Assembly: GCF_900100495.1 (NCBI RefSeq)
Contig: NZ_FNCT01000005.1
Coordinates: 282,808 to 346,807, forward strand
Length of the DNA: 64,000 bases
Origin: Pseudomonas benzenivorans
GTDB lineage: Bacteria > Pseudomonadota > Gammaproteobacteria > Pseudomonadales > Pseudomonadaceae
Direction: 5' to 3'
The notes below the pieces were generated by a model. The model saw only the letters and a list, made by a program, of their open reading frames with translations. It did no database searches and was not told where the DNA came from. The position numbers and the translations under genes are program-made. Positions 19,709-29,097 of the stretch are shown here, piece by piece (positions within the stretch are counted from its first letter, which is position 1; each line of letters starts with the position of its first letter).

Positions 19709-21556
19709 ATGCCGCCGCGCTCGCAGTCTCTCTGGCCCGCTCGTCTGGCGCTCGCCGCGTTGCTGCTGGCCCTGTGCCTGGCCAGCCTGTGGCTCTGGCG
19801 GCAGATGCTGGTCGCGCAGCAGGAGCGCATCGCCGAGCGCGTGGGCTACCAGGCCCGTAGCCTCGCGCGGCAACTGGAAAGCAGCCTGATCGACCAGGTA
19901 GACGGCTTGCGCCGCATTGCCCAGCAGTGGAATCACCGCGGGCGCATCCCCCAGGACGAATGGATACTCGACAGCCAGTCCTCCCTGACGCACTTCAAGG
20001 GCTACCAGGCGATCCAATGGCTCGGCGCCGACCTGCGCATGCGCTGGATCGAACCGCCGCAAGGCAACGAAGCGGCGCAGCACTTTCGCCTGACCCCGGC
20101 GCACCCCAACTTCGACCTGGCGATGCAGGCCAAGGGCGCCGGCGAGCCGCGCTTCTCCAACAGCTTCGCCCTGGTCCAGGGCGGCCGCGGCCTTATCCTC
20201 TACACCCCCCTGTACATTCGCGACGAGCGCGGCGAACCGGTGTTCGACGGTTTCCTGCAGGGGGTGTTCCGCGTCGAAAAGCTGATGGACGAGCTGCTCA
20301 CCCACCTCGACAGCGGCGATTTCAGCGCCTACCTGCTGGAAGCCGGCCGGCCGATCTACGCCCATGAGCAAGCCGACGCCCTGGATACCTTGCAGCAAGA
20401 AGTGCCGTTGCTGCTGCTGAACAACCAGAACTTCGCCCTGCGCCTGAAACCGAGCGAACAGCTGGTACGGCAATTGACCACGCCGCTGCCGGAGGTGGTG
20501 CTCGGCGCCAGCCTGACCATCAGCCTGCTGCTGGTCGCCGCCCTCGCCCTGGCGCTGGAGAACGCGCGCCGCGCCGGCGCCCTGCAAGCCAGCAACCAGC
20601 GCCTGAACGAGCAAATCAGCCAACGCCAGGAAGTCGAGCAGGTGCTGCGCGAGAGCCGCGAACGCCTGCAACTGGTGCTCGACCTGACCGACTCCAGCCG
20701 CGACGGCCTGTTCATCATCGACCCCTGCAGCCGCGACATCCTGCACATGAACCAGGCCACCTACAGCAGCCTGGGCTATAGCGCCGAAGCCTTCGGCGAG
20801 CTGCTCAAGCACGACCCGGAACAGCTGCTGCCGGGCTACGGCAATTGGCTGGAAGGCGTGCGCCAAGCCCAGCAAGACCACCTATCGACGATCTTCCAAC
20901 GGCAGATGCGCCGTCGCGACGGCAGCTACCAGGCCGCGGAAATCAGCGCCCAGCTGGTGCAGTTGAATGGCCGCGAATACTTGATCGGGGTCTCCCGCGA
21001 CAACAACGAGCGCCTGCGCCTGGAGGCGCAGTTGCAACGTCTGTCGCAGCAGGACGGCCTGACCGGCCTGTACAACCGACGCTTCTTCGACAGCCAGCTC
21101 GCCAGCGAATGGCGCCGGTTGCGCCGCCAGGGTGCGCCGCTGACCTTGCTGATGCTGGATATCGACTACTTCAAGGCCTACAACGACCGACTCGGCCATT
21201 TGGCCGGCGACGACGCCCTGCGCCAGGTCGGCGAAGTGCTGCAAGGCTGCTTGCAGCGCGAAGGCGACATCGCCTGCCGTTACGGCGGCGAAGAGTTCGC
21301 CATCATCCTCGTCGACACCGGCCTGGAGGGTGGCATGCATGTGGCAGACCAGGTGCACCGGATGATCGACCACCTGGACATCGCCCATCCGGCCAGCCCC
21401 CTGGGCTGCCTCACCCTGAGCATCGGCCTGGCCGTCGCGGAGCCGGGCAGCGGCGAGCAGCCGGACAGCCTGGTAGCGCATAGCGACCGGGCGCTGTACC
21501 GCGCCAAACACGAAGGACGCAACCGCACCTGCGTCTGGCACGACGAGGTGCGATGA
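19709..21556 (+). CDS. Membrane sensor diguanylate cyclase (periplasmic CHASE-like, PAS, GGDEF)
   Basis: 615 residues. Membrane helices at about 13-30 and 262-288 bracket a periplasmic CHASE-type sensor (LVQGGRGLILYTPLY). A PAS domain follows (about 320-435), then a GGDEF domain with GGEEF at 526-530. The inhibitory I-site RxxD is present (Arg517 to Asp520, five residues before GGEEF), so the enzyme should make cyclic di-GMP and be product-inhibited. No EAL domain. The ligand of the sensor is unknown. It is a single-gene unit with a weak ribosome site. Confidence 0.9.
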   Translation: MPPRSQSLWPARLALAALLLALCLASLWLWRQMLVAQQERIAERVGYQARSLARQLESSLIDQVDGLRRIAQQWNHRGRIPQDEWILDSQSSLTHFKGYQAIQWLGADLRMRWIEPPQGNEAAQHFRLTPAHPNFDLAMQAKGAGEPRFSNSFALVQGGRGLILYTPLYIRDERGEPVFDGFLQGVFRVEKLMDELLTHLDSGDFSAYLLEAGRPIYAHEQADALDTLQQEVPLLLLNNQNFALRLKPSEQLVRQLTTPLPEVVLGASLTISLLLVAALALALENARRAGALQASNQRLNEQISQRQEVEQVLRESRERLQLVLDLTDSSRDGLFIIDPCSRDILHMNQATYSSLGYSAEAFGELLKHDPEQLLPGYGNWLEGVRQAQQDHLSTIFQRQMRRRDGSYQAAEISAQLVQLNGREYLIGVSRDNNERLRLEAQLQRLSQQDGLTGLYNRRFFDSQLASEWRRLRRQGAPLTLLMLDIDYFKAYNDRLGHLAGDDALRQVGEVLQGCLQREGDIACRYGGEEFAIILVDTGLEGGMHVADQVHRMIDHLDIAHPASPLGCLTLSIGLAVAEPGSGEQPDSLVAHSDRALYRAKHEGRNRTCVWHDEVR

Positions 21557-21633
21557 GATAGCCGCAGCGGCGCCAATCGAGCAGACGGACAGCAGCGCCG
21601 CACTGCTCCGCGGCCCCAGCGTGACGGGAGGCG

Positions 21634-22047
21634 TTACTGGATGATCAGGTTATTGAACAGCAGGTCATCCACCAGGGGCTTGCCTTCTTCCTGGTTCAGC
21701 ACGTCCTGCACCTGCTTGAGCGCCTCCTGGCGCAGGGCTTCCTTGGCGCCGGCGGCGCCCATGCTCTCATCGGTCTGCTGGGAGAACAGCATCACCAACT
21801 GGTTGCGGATCAACGGTTCGTGGTGCTTGACCTTCGCCTCGGCCTCGGCCCCGGTGACCCGCAGGGCGATATCCGCCTTGTAGAACTTGAGCTTGGGGCC
21901 CGCGCCGAAATTGCCCACCAAGGCTGGCACCAGGCCGATATAGGCAACGACGGGCGCCGCCCCGTCTTTGCCCTCTTTCTCGGCCTCTTCGGCGAACGCC
22001 AGCACGGGAAGCGACAGGGCAAGCAATACGGCAATAAGGACTTTCAC
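21634..22047 (-). CDS. FliL-like periplasmic protein
   Basis: 137 residues from the GTG at 22047, which has GGAGAG ten bases upstream and is followed at once by a signal sequence (KVLIAVLLALSLPVLAFA); the longer ATG frame would bury it. The mature part carries the FliL core pattern: YIGLVPALVGNFG, KFYKADIALRV, VKHHEPLIRNQLVMLFSQQ and a final VDDLLFNNLIIQ. Classical FliL is a membrane-anchored stator-associated flagellar protein; here no flagellar gene is nearby, and the N-terminus looks cleavable. Its role is therefore uncertain. Confidence 0.82.
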   Translation of the reverse strand: MKVLIAVLLALSLPVLAFAEEAEKEGKDGAAPVVAYIGLVPALVGNFGAGPKLKFYKADIALRVTGAEAEAKVKHHEPLIRNQLVMLFSQQTDESMGAAGAKEALRQEALKQVQDVLNQEEGKPLVDDLLFNNLIIQ

Positions 22048-22204
22048 AGGCAGGGACTCTCCATAAAGTTGCCCTAGCATAGCCACAGCCGCGCCGCGGC
22101 CCAAGCCCCAGGCTTATGCAGCGCCATCAGAAGCGGCCATGCTCGTTGACCGCCCCCACCTCGCCCCTACACTGCAAGGCCATCACCCGCAGAGGAATCG
22201 CCCG

Positions 22205-23182
22205 ATGAAAGCCGTGTTGTGCAAAGCCTTCGGCCCCGCCGAAACCCTGGTCCTGGAAGAAGTCGCCAGCCCCGTCGCCAAGGCCAACGAAATCCTCCTC
22301 GAAGTGCACGCCGCCGGGGTCAACTTCCCGGACACCCTGATCATCGAGGGCAAATACCAGTTCAAGCCACCCTTCCCCTTCTCCCCCGGCGGCGAAGCGG
22401 CCGGCGTGGTCAAGGCACTCGGCGACAAGGTCAGTCATCTACAGGTCGGCGACCGGGTGATGGCCCTGACCGGCTGGGGCAGCTTCGCCGAAGAGGTCGC
22501 GGTGGCCGCTTATAACGTCATGCCGATCCCGGCGGACATGGACTTCGCCAGCGCCGCGGCCTTCGGCATGACCTACGGCACCTCGATGCACGCGCTCAAG
22601 CAGCGCGCCAACCTGCAGCCGGGCGAGACCCTGCTGGTGCTCGGGGCCTCCGGCGGGGTCGGCCTGGCTGCGGTGGAAATCGGCAAGGCCATGGGGGCCC
22701 GGGTGATCGCCGCGGCGAGCAGCGCGCAGAAACTGGAAGTGGCCAAGGCCGCCGGCGCCGACGAGTTGATCGACTACAGCGCCAGCAGCCTCAAGGATGA
22801 AGTGAAACGCCTGACCGGCGGCCAGGGCGCCGACGTGATCTACGACCCGGTCGGCGGCGACCTGTTCGATGCCGCCATCCGCAGCATCGCCTGGAACGGT
22901 CGCCTGCTGGTGGTCGGCTTCGCCAGCGGGCGCATCCCCGAGCTGCCGGTCAACCTCGCCCTGCTCAAGGGCGCCGCGGTGGTCGGGGTGTTCTGGGGCG
23001 CATTCGCCCAGCGCCAACCGCAGGACAACGCCGCCAACTTCCAGCAGCTGTTCGCTTGGCACGGCGCCGGCAAACTCAAGCCGCTGGTTTCCCAGACCTT
23101 CCCGCTGGAGCAGGCCGCCACGGCGATCGATACCCTCGGCCAGCGCAAGGCAGTGGGCAAGCTGGTGGTGCAGGTCAGGTAA
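22205..23182 (+). CDS. NADPH:quinone oxidoreductase, zinc-independent MDR family
   Basis: 325 residues from the ATG at 22205 (GAGGAATCGCCC upstream). N-terminal GroES-like fold, VNFPDTLIIEGKYQ, PGGEAAGVV, and the NADPH site LVLGASGGVGLAAVEIGKAMGA. No zinc-ligand cysteine cluster is present, consistent with the quinone reductase branch. Probable acyl-CoA or quinone substrates cannot be distinguished by reading. A REP pair follows the gene. Confidence 0.88.
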   Translation: MKAVLCKAFGPAETLVLEEVASPVAKANEILLEVHAAGVNFPDTLIIEGKYQFKPPFPFSPGGEAAGVVKALGDKVSHLQVGDRVMALTGWGSFAEEVAVAAYNVMPIPADMDFASAAAFGMTYGTSMHALKQRANLQPGETLLVLGASGGVGLAAVEIGKAMGARVIAAASSAQKLEVAKAAGADELIDYSASSLKDEVKRLTGGQGADVIYDPVGGDLFDAAIRSIAWNGRLLVVGFASGRIPELPVNLALLKGAAVVGVFWGAFAQRQPQDNAANFQQLFAWHGAGKLKPLVSQTFPLEQAATAIDTLGQRKAVGKLVVQVR

Positions 23183-23208
23183 GCACACCCGGCAATCGGC
23201 CTATGTAT

Positions 23209-23280
23209 GTAGGAGCGGGGGCGACGCCTAGCTGCATGCCGGCGAACAGCACGAGCATCGCGGGCATGGCCCGCTCCTAC
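23209..23280. repeat. Paired REP element with one variant-A and one variant-B arm
   Basis: The right arm, 23257-23280, read on the minus strand is identical over 24 bases to the left arm of the 12775 element. The left arm, starting at 23209, shares its first 18 bases (GTAGGAGCGGGGGCGACG) with the element at 5014. The two arms are therefore of different subtypes. It lies between convergent genes, an NADPH:quinone oxidoreductase and an iron-sulfur reductase. Confidence 0.85.
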
Positions 23281-23304
23281 GCCAGTCGCGCGACAAGCCG
23301 TCGA

Positions 23305-24273
23305 TCAGCCTCTCGGCGCGTAGGCGAATACGTCGGCGCGCATCTGCTGGGCGTCCATGCCCGCCTCGACCAATGCATCCAGGGTGGCGTAGACCATCGC
23401 CGGCGAGCCGCTGGCGTAGACATGCAACGCCTTGAGGTCGGCGAAATCCTCGCGCACGGCTTCGTGCAACAGACCGCAGCGGCCCGGCCAGGCACATTGG
23501 TCGCTGACCACCTGGTGCAGGAGCAGATTCGGCAACGACTGCCACTCGGCCCATGACGGCAGCTGGTAGAAATCTTCCGGCCGGCGCGCCCCCCAGTACA
23601 GGTGCACCGGGTGTTTGAAGCCGGCGGCGCGGCAATGCTCGATCAGGCTGTGCATCTGCGCCATGCCGGTACCCGCGGCGATCAGCACCAGCGGGCCGTC
23701 CGGCAGCTCGGCCAGGTGGGTGTCGCCAAACGGCAGCTGCACCCGGGCGAAGCCTTGCCGGCACAGGTGTTCGATCACCGCCAGGCTGGACGCGTCGCGC
23801 GCCAGGATATGCAGCTCCAGCTCGCGCCCGGCATGCGGCGCCGAAGCCAGGGAAAAGGCCGAGTACTCGCCCGCCTCGCGCTGCAACAGCAGGTACTGCC
23901 CGGCATGGTAGCGCGGCGGCTTGCCGGCCGGCGCGCGCAGGCGCACGCGGAACACGTCGCCGCCGACGCCCAGGCACTCGATCAGCTGGCAGCTCAGCTC
24001 GCGCACCGGCAGCTCGCCGGGAGCCAGCACGCCATCCCAGAGCAGCACGCAGTCCTGCTCCGGTTCGGCCAGGCAGGCGAACACCTCGCCATGATCGCGC
24101 GACTCACCGGCCTGGCGCACCCGGCCATTGACCAGCAAGGACGCACAGACATGGCAGTTGCCATTGCGGCAGCTCTGCGGGCAGTCGTAGCCGAGACGCC
24201 GGGCGGCATCGAGGATGCGCTCGCCGCGCTCGACCTCGAGCACCGCGCCAGAGGGTTGCAGGGTGACTTTCAT
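23305..24273 (-). CDS. 2Fe-2S ferredoxin-flavin reductase (AscD/Fre-like) next to ubiD
   Basis: 322 residues from the ATG at 24273. The N-terminal ferredoxin domain has the plant-type cluster CRNGNCHVC with a fourth Cys in the FACLAEPEQDC stretch. An FNR-type reductase follows, with YHAGQYLLL, EYSAFSLAS (flavin) and LIAAGTGMAQMHSLIEH (NAD(P)H), ending AYAPRG. It is usually annotated CDP-6-deoxy-delta-3,4-glucoseen reductase, but lies 91 bp after ubiD with no sugar genes. A role in supplying electrons or reduced flavin to the prenylated-FMN/UbiD step is an inference from that position, by analogy with ubiD-fre in E. coli. Confidence 0.85.
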   Translation of the reverse strand: MKVTLQPSGAVLEVERGERILDAARRLGYDCPQSCRNGNCHVCASLLVNGRVRQAGESRDHGEVFACLAEPEQDCVLLWDGVLAPGELPVRELSCQLIECLGVGGDVFRVRLRAPAGKPPRYHAGQYLLLQREAGEYSAFSLASAPHAGRELELHILARDASSLAVIEHLCRQGFARVQLPFGDTHLAELPDGPLVLIAAGTGMAQMHSLIEHCRAAGFKHPVHLYWGARRPEDFYQLPSWAEWQSLPNLLLHQVVSDQCAWPGRCGLLHEAVREDFADLKALHVYASGSPAMVYATLDALVEAGMDAQQMRADVFAYAPRG

Positions 24274-24364
24274 GGCATTTCCGATCCGGCGCGCAAGACC
24301 CTGGCCGCGAACCAACCCTGGCGGTCGATGCGCGCTTCCTGCCGCTCCTCGTGGTTGATCCCCA

Positions 24365-25831
24365 TCAATCGATCCCCAGCTGCGCCCATAACTCATCCAC
24401 CCGCCGCTTGACCGCCTCGTCCTGGACGATGGCGCGGCCCCACTCGCGATTGGTCTCGCCCGGCCACTTGTGGGTGGCGTCCAGGCCCATCTTGCTACCC
24501 AGGCCGGAGATCGGCGAGGCGAAGTCCAGGTAGTCGATCGGTGTGTTGTCGATCAGCACCGTGTCGCGCTTGGGGTCCATGCGCGTGGTGATCGCCCAGA
24601 TCACGTCGTTCCAGTCGCGCGCATCGATGTCGTCGTCGGTGACGATAACGAACTTGGTGTACATGAACTGGCGCAAAAACGACCAGACCCCCAGCATCAC
24701 CCGCTTGGCGTGGCCGGGATACTGCTTCTTCATGGTCACCACCGCCATGCGGTAGGAACAGCCTTCCGGCGGCAGGTAGAAGTCGGTGATCTCCGGAAAC
24801 TGCTTCTGCAGGATCGGCACGAACACCTCGTTCAGCGCCACGCCGAGGATCGCCGGCTCGTCCGGCGGGCGGCCGGTGTAGGTGCTGTGGTAGATCGGCT
24901 GCTGCCGACGGGTGATGCGCTCGACGGTGAACACCGGGAAGCGGTCGACCTCGTTGTAATAGCCGGTGTGGTCGCCGTAGGGCCCTTCGTCGGCCATCTC
25001 GCCGGGATAGATCACCCCTTCGAGGACGATCTCGGCGCTGGCCGGCACCTGCAGCTCGCTGCCGCGGGCCTTGACCAGCTCGGTCTTGTGCCCGCGCAGC
25101 AGGCCGGCGAAGGCGTACTCGGACAGCGTATCCGGTACCGGGGTGACCGCGCCGAGGATGGTCGCCGGGTCGGCGCCCAGGGCCACGCAGACCGGATAAG
25201 GGCGATCGGGGTACTTCTCGCACCACTCGCGGAAATCCAGGGCGCCGCCGCGGTGGCTGAGCCAGCGCATGATGACCTTGTTGCGGCCGATCACCTGCTG
25301 GCGGTAGATGCCGAGGTTCTGCCGTTCCTTGTTCGGCCCCTTGGTGATGGTCAGGCCCCAGGTGATCAGCGGGCCGACATCGCCGGGCCAGCAGGTCTGC
25401 ACCGGCAGCCTGGCCAGGTCGACGTCCTCGCCCTCCTCGATCACCTCCTGGCAGGGCGCGTCCTTGAGCACCTTGGGCGCCATGGCCAGGACCTTCTTGA
25501 AGATCGGCAGCTTGGACCAGGCGTCTTTCAGACCCTTCGGCGGCTCCGGTTCTTTCAGGAAGGCCAGCAGCTTGCCGATCTCGCGCAGTTCGCCGACCTC
25601 CTCGGCGCCCATGCCCAGGGCCACGCGCTTGGGCGTGCCGAACAAATTGCCGAGCACTGGCATGGCGAACCCCGCGGGGTTCTCGAACAGCAGCGCCGGG
25701 CCGCCCTTGCGCAGGGTGCGGTCACAGATCTCGGTCATTTCCAGCACGGGCGAAACCGCGGCGTTTATGCGCTTGAGTTCGCCGCGCTGTTCCAGACCGC
25801 GGATAAAGTCGCGCAGGTCGCGATACTGCAT
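24365..25831 (-). CDS. ubiD: 4-hydroxy-3-polyprenylbenzoate decarboxylase UbiD
   Basis: 488 residues, full length. UbiD removes the carboxyl group of the ubiquinone ring precursor using prenylated FMN made by UbiX. Seen: [17 protein letters not shown] at the start, [15 protein letters not shown], the [16 protein letters not shown] segment, [13 protein letters not shown] and [13 protein letters not shown] with the catalytic Glu-Arg-Glu region. It is monocistronic or joined with the downstream reductase, and lies 130 bp after rho in the leftward direction. Confidence 0.97.
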   Translation of the reverse strand: MQYRDLRDFIRGLEQRGELKRINAAVSPVLEMTEICDRTLRKGGPALLFENPAGFAMPVLGNLFGTPKRVALGMGAEEVGELREIGKLLAFLKEPEPPKGLKDAWSKLPIFKKVLAMAPKVLKDAPCQEVIEEGEDVDLARLPVQTCWPGDVGPLITWGLTITKGPNKERQNLGIYRQQVIGRNKVIMRWLSHRGGALDFREWCEKYPDRPYPVCVALGADPATILGAVTPVPDTLSEYAFAGLLRGHKTELVKARGSELQVPASAEIVLEGVIYPGEMADEGPYGDHTGYYNEVDRFPVFTVERITRRQQPIYHSTYTGRPPDEPAILGVALNEVFVPILQKQFPEITDFYLPPEGCSYRMAVVTMKKQYPGHAKRVMLGVWSFLRQFMYTKFVIVTDDDIDARDWNDVIWAITTRMDPKRDTVLIDNTPIDYLDFASPISGLGSKMGLDATHKWPGETNREWGRAIVQDEAVKRRVDELWAQLGID

Positions 25832-25920
25832 GCAGGAGCCTCGTGTCGGGCGGACCAGTCGGGGCGCAAAGTTTAGCGCCGAACTGGGTTATTCAGAAGT
25901 TATAGCGCTGTACAGACGCA

Positions 25921-25945
25921 CAAAAGCCGGGTTTCCCCGGCCTTT
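25921..25945 (-). terminator. Intrinsic terminator of rho
   Basis: GCCGGG (25926-25931) and CCCGGC (25936-25941) around a 4-base loop. The minus-strand RNA ends in UUUUG and is preceded by AAAGG, a standard intrinsic terminator 17 bp after the rho stop codon. Confidence 0.85.
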
Positions 25946-25961
25946 GCGAGACTCGCATGGC

Positions 25962-27221
<1,260 letters not shown>

Positions 27222-27400
27222 AGGAATGACGTAATCATGAAGGAGGGGAAATAAGCTATTTAGCTTGAGAGGCCGCGCCGCGGAGTAGGCGACAGGATCG
27301 CCTGCTGATGTAGCGAAAGTTTTCGACTAAGAGGTGCGTCGGCGACGGAGTGCAGAGGGCTGCATAGGAAATGCAGCGAGGCCGAATGTAACACCGGCCC
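27222..27400 (-). promoter_or_regulatory. Structured leader of rho (Pseudomon-Rho-like)
   Basis: The rho start is preceded by an unusual long non-coding leader with several hairpins on the minus strand: GCTGCAT/ATGCAGC (27359-27377, 5-base loop), AGGCGA/TCGCCT (27287-27303, 5-base loop) and an AT-rich AAGCTA/TAGCTT palindrome (27253-27266) close to the GGAGGGG-like ribosome site. A conserved RNA motif upstream of rho in Pseudomonas ('Pseudomon-Rho') has been described; this stretch is the right place for it, but I matched by position and structure only. Confidence 0.55.
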
Positions 27401-27424
27401 GACGAAGGCGTCTAGCCCTTAACG

Positions 27425-27613
27425 TGAAAGTCGCGCAGCGACGCCTTCCGATGCCCTTCTCCCTCAGGGAGGCGGCTCCCGCTCTCGCCCATTCTTGGAA
27501 ATACCGGCTCCCGACGTTTTGCCTACCTCCCCCATCCATGGGGTCGCCGGCGGGAGTAGCGCATTCGCCACATCCCGGTGGATCAAGGTGGCGCGCAGCG
27601 CCGGACGAGGGAG
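27425..27613. repeat. Interrupted copy of a dispersed repeat (second copy at 53744)
   Basis: The left part, 27425-27443, reads TGAAAGTCGCGCAGCGACG and is nearly identical to 53744-53762. It is followed by CCCTTCTCCCTCAGGGA (27454-27470). The right part, 27585-27613, matches AAGGTGGCGCGCAGCGCCGG plus A(C/T)GAGGGAG at 53790-53818. About 115 bases of unrelated DNA separate the two parts here, while in the other copy they are joined. It lies between trxA and the rho leader, in a 443-bp gap that contains no gene. Confidence 0.7.
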
Positions 27614-27620
27614 CCGGGCA

Positions 27621-27646
27621 GAAAAAAGCCCCGCGCTTTGCAGGGC
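27621..27646 (-). terminator. Intrinsic terminator of trxA
   Basis: In the minus-strand RNA, GCCCUGC pairs with GCGGGGC (one G-U pair) around AAAGC, then six U residues. It begins 19 bp after the trxA stop codon, so trxA and rho are separate transcripts. Confidence 0.85.
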
Positions 27647-27664
27647 CTCTTTCGCGACGGCAAT

Positions 27665-27991
27665 TCAGATATTGCTGTCGAGGAACGCCGCCAGCTGCGA
27701 CTTGGACAGGGCGCCGACCTTGGTGGCCTCGACGTTGCCATTCTTGAACAGCATCAGGGTCGGAATGCCGCGCACGCCGAACTTCGGCGGGGTTTCCTGG
27801 TTCTCGTCGATGTTCAGCTTGCAGACCTTCAGCTTGCCCTGGTAGTCCTTGGCGATCTCATCGAGCACCGGTGCGATCATCTTGCACGGGCCGCACCACT
27901 CAGCCCAGTAGTCGACCAGAACCGGACCGTCGGCCTGGATGACGTCCTGATCGAAGCTGGCGTCGCTGACGTTGGTGATGAAGTCGCTCAT
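27665..27991 (-). CDS. trxA: Thioredoxin 1
   Basis: 108 residues from the ATG at 27991; upstream in-frame codons lack similarity. The redox site is WCGPC (32-36) in [18 protein letters not shown], with the cis-proline in [10 protein letters not shown]. TrxA reduces disulfides in cytoplasmic enzymes such as ribonucleotide reductase. It is monocistronic, upstream of rho on the same strand, as in other gammaproteobacteria. Confidence 0.98.
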   Translation of the reverse strand: MSDFITNVSDASFDQDVIQADGPVLVDYWAEWCGPCKMIAPVLDEIAKDYQGKLKVCKLNIDENQETPPKFGVRGIPTLMLFKNGNVEATKVGALSKSQLAAFLDSNI

Positions 27992-28107
27992 GGAAAGTCT
28001 CCGTGTTCGGAAGCAAAAAGTTGTCGCCATCATAGCCCGGCTTTTCTGACACAGGAAGGCTCGTGCCATTGAGCTTCTCTATGGGGTCGCGCAAATTTAT
28101 CCGCCGT

Positions 28108-28812
28108 TCAATCACCGAGCGCGGCGAAGGCGATCCCGGTGCGCGCGGCCGCCGCGCGAATGTGTTGCTGCATGGCCTTCTGCGCCGGCCCGGCGGCCTG
28201 CCGGCCAAGGGCCTTGAGAATCTTGCGGTGCTCCTGCCAGGTTTCCATCGCCCGTTCCGGGCGGATGAACGGCAACTTCTGGCTCTCCAGGAAGATATCC
28301 GCGCTGGAGCTGACGATGCCGAGCATCGCCCGGTTGCCGCTGGCCTGCAGGATGCGCCGGTGGAACTCGAAATCCAGGCGCGAGGCGCCGTCGAAAGCCC
28401 CGGCACGCAACTCCAGGCGCATCTGCTCGACATTGTCCTGCAGGGCATCCAGTTCCTCGGCGGTCAGGGTCGCCGCCGCCAGGCCACAGGCGAAGCCTTC
28501 CAGGGCGAAACGCAGCTGGAAGGTGTCGGCCGCCGACACCTGGTCGGCGAATGGCCAGGCGAAGCCCGTCGGCACTGCAACCGCCGCCGGCGCCTGGACG
28601 AACACGCCCTTGCCGGCCTGCACGCTGACCAGGCCCAAGGCGCTGAGCGAGGACAAGGCCTCGCGCAGCGAGGTGCGACTGACCCCCAGGCGCTCGGCCA
28701 GGTCGCGCTGCGAGGGCAACGCATCGCCAGGGCGGTAGCCCTGCTCATCGATCAGCTGGCGGATCGCCTGCACGGCATATTCGGGGACGGCGCGGGGCGC
28801 GGGAGCATTCAT
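28108..28812 (-). CDS. FadR-subfamily GntR transcriptional regulator
   Basis: 234 residues. An N-terminal winged helix (about 10-75: LPSQRDLAERLGVSRTSLREAL, core SQRDLAERLGVSRTSLREAL) is followed by an all-helical FCD ligand domain with FEFHRRILQASGNRAMLGI. FCD regulators usually sense small acids or amino-acid-derived metabolites and repress neighbouring genes. It is divergent from the ABC importer/AllA operon, which is its likely target. It is not part of the rho/trxA core. Confidence 0.9.
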   Translation of the reverse strand: MNAPAPRAVPEYAVQAIRQLIDEQGYRPGDALPSQRDLAERLGVSRTSLREALSSLSALGLVSVQAGKGVFVQAPAAVAVPTGFAWPFADQVSAADTFQLRFALEGFACGLAAATLTAEELDALQDNVEQMRLELRAGAFDGASRLDFEFHRRILQASGNRAMLGIVSSSADIFLESQKLPFIRPERAMETWQEHRKILKALGRQAAGPAQKAMQQHIRAAAARTGIAFAALGD

Positions 28813-29027
28813 GACTGTTCAGGCCGGTCGGTCCAGAAGGAGTGCCCCTTTGTACGGCCAGAGCGCCCTGCCAGGCAAGCGCCGCCCCCTTTTTGCCCCC
28901 ATTCGTGCGTCGTGCACTGCGATGACGCAGCAGCCGGATTGACCAGTCAGTCAGCTTCCTAACTGTTCATACCAGTAAGACCTTGTTTTGCAAAAGCAAT
29001 AATCCTAAGTGCATGAATCAAATGAAA

Positions 29028-29044
29028 TTGGCACAGCAGATGCA
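29028..29044 (+). promoter_or_regulatory. Sigma-54 (-24/-12) promoter of the ABC/allA operon
   Basis: TTGGCACAGCAGATGCA, with GG at -24 and GC at -12 separated by the obligatory 12 bases, differs from TGGCACG-N4-TTGC at two non-invariant positions. It lies 54 bp before the binding-protein start codon, inside the 285-bp divergent region. A sigma-54 promoter needs an activator such as NtrC or another enhancer-binding protein; none is encoded in the cassette. A 10-bp palindrome TTTTGCAAAA lies just upstream at 28986-28995. Confidence 0.65.
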
Positions 29045-29097
29045 GTCGGCTAATCAACGAAATCACGCGAATTTCACCACCCCATCGGGAGACAGCC

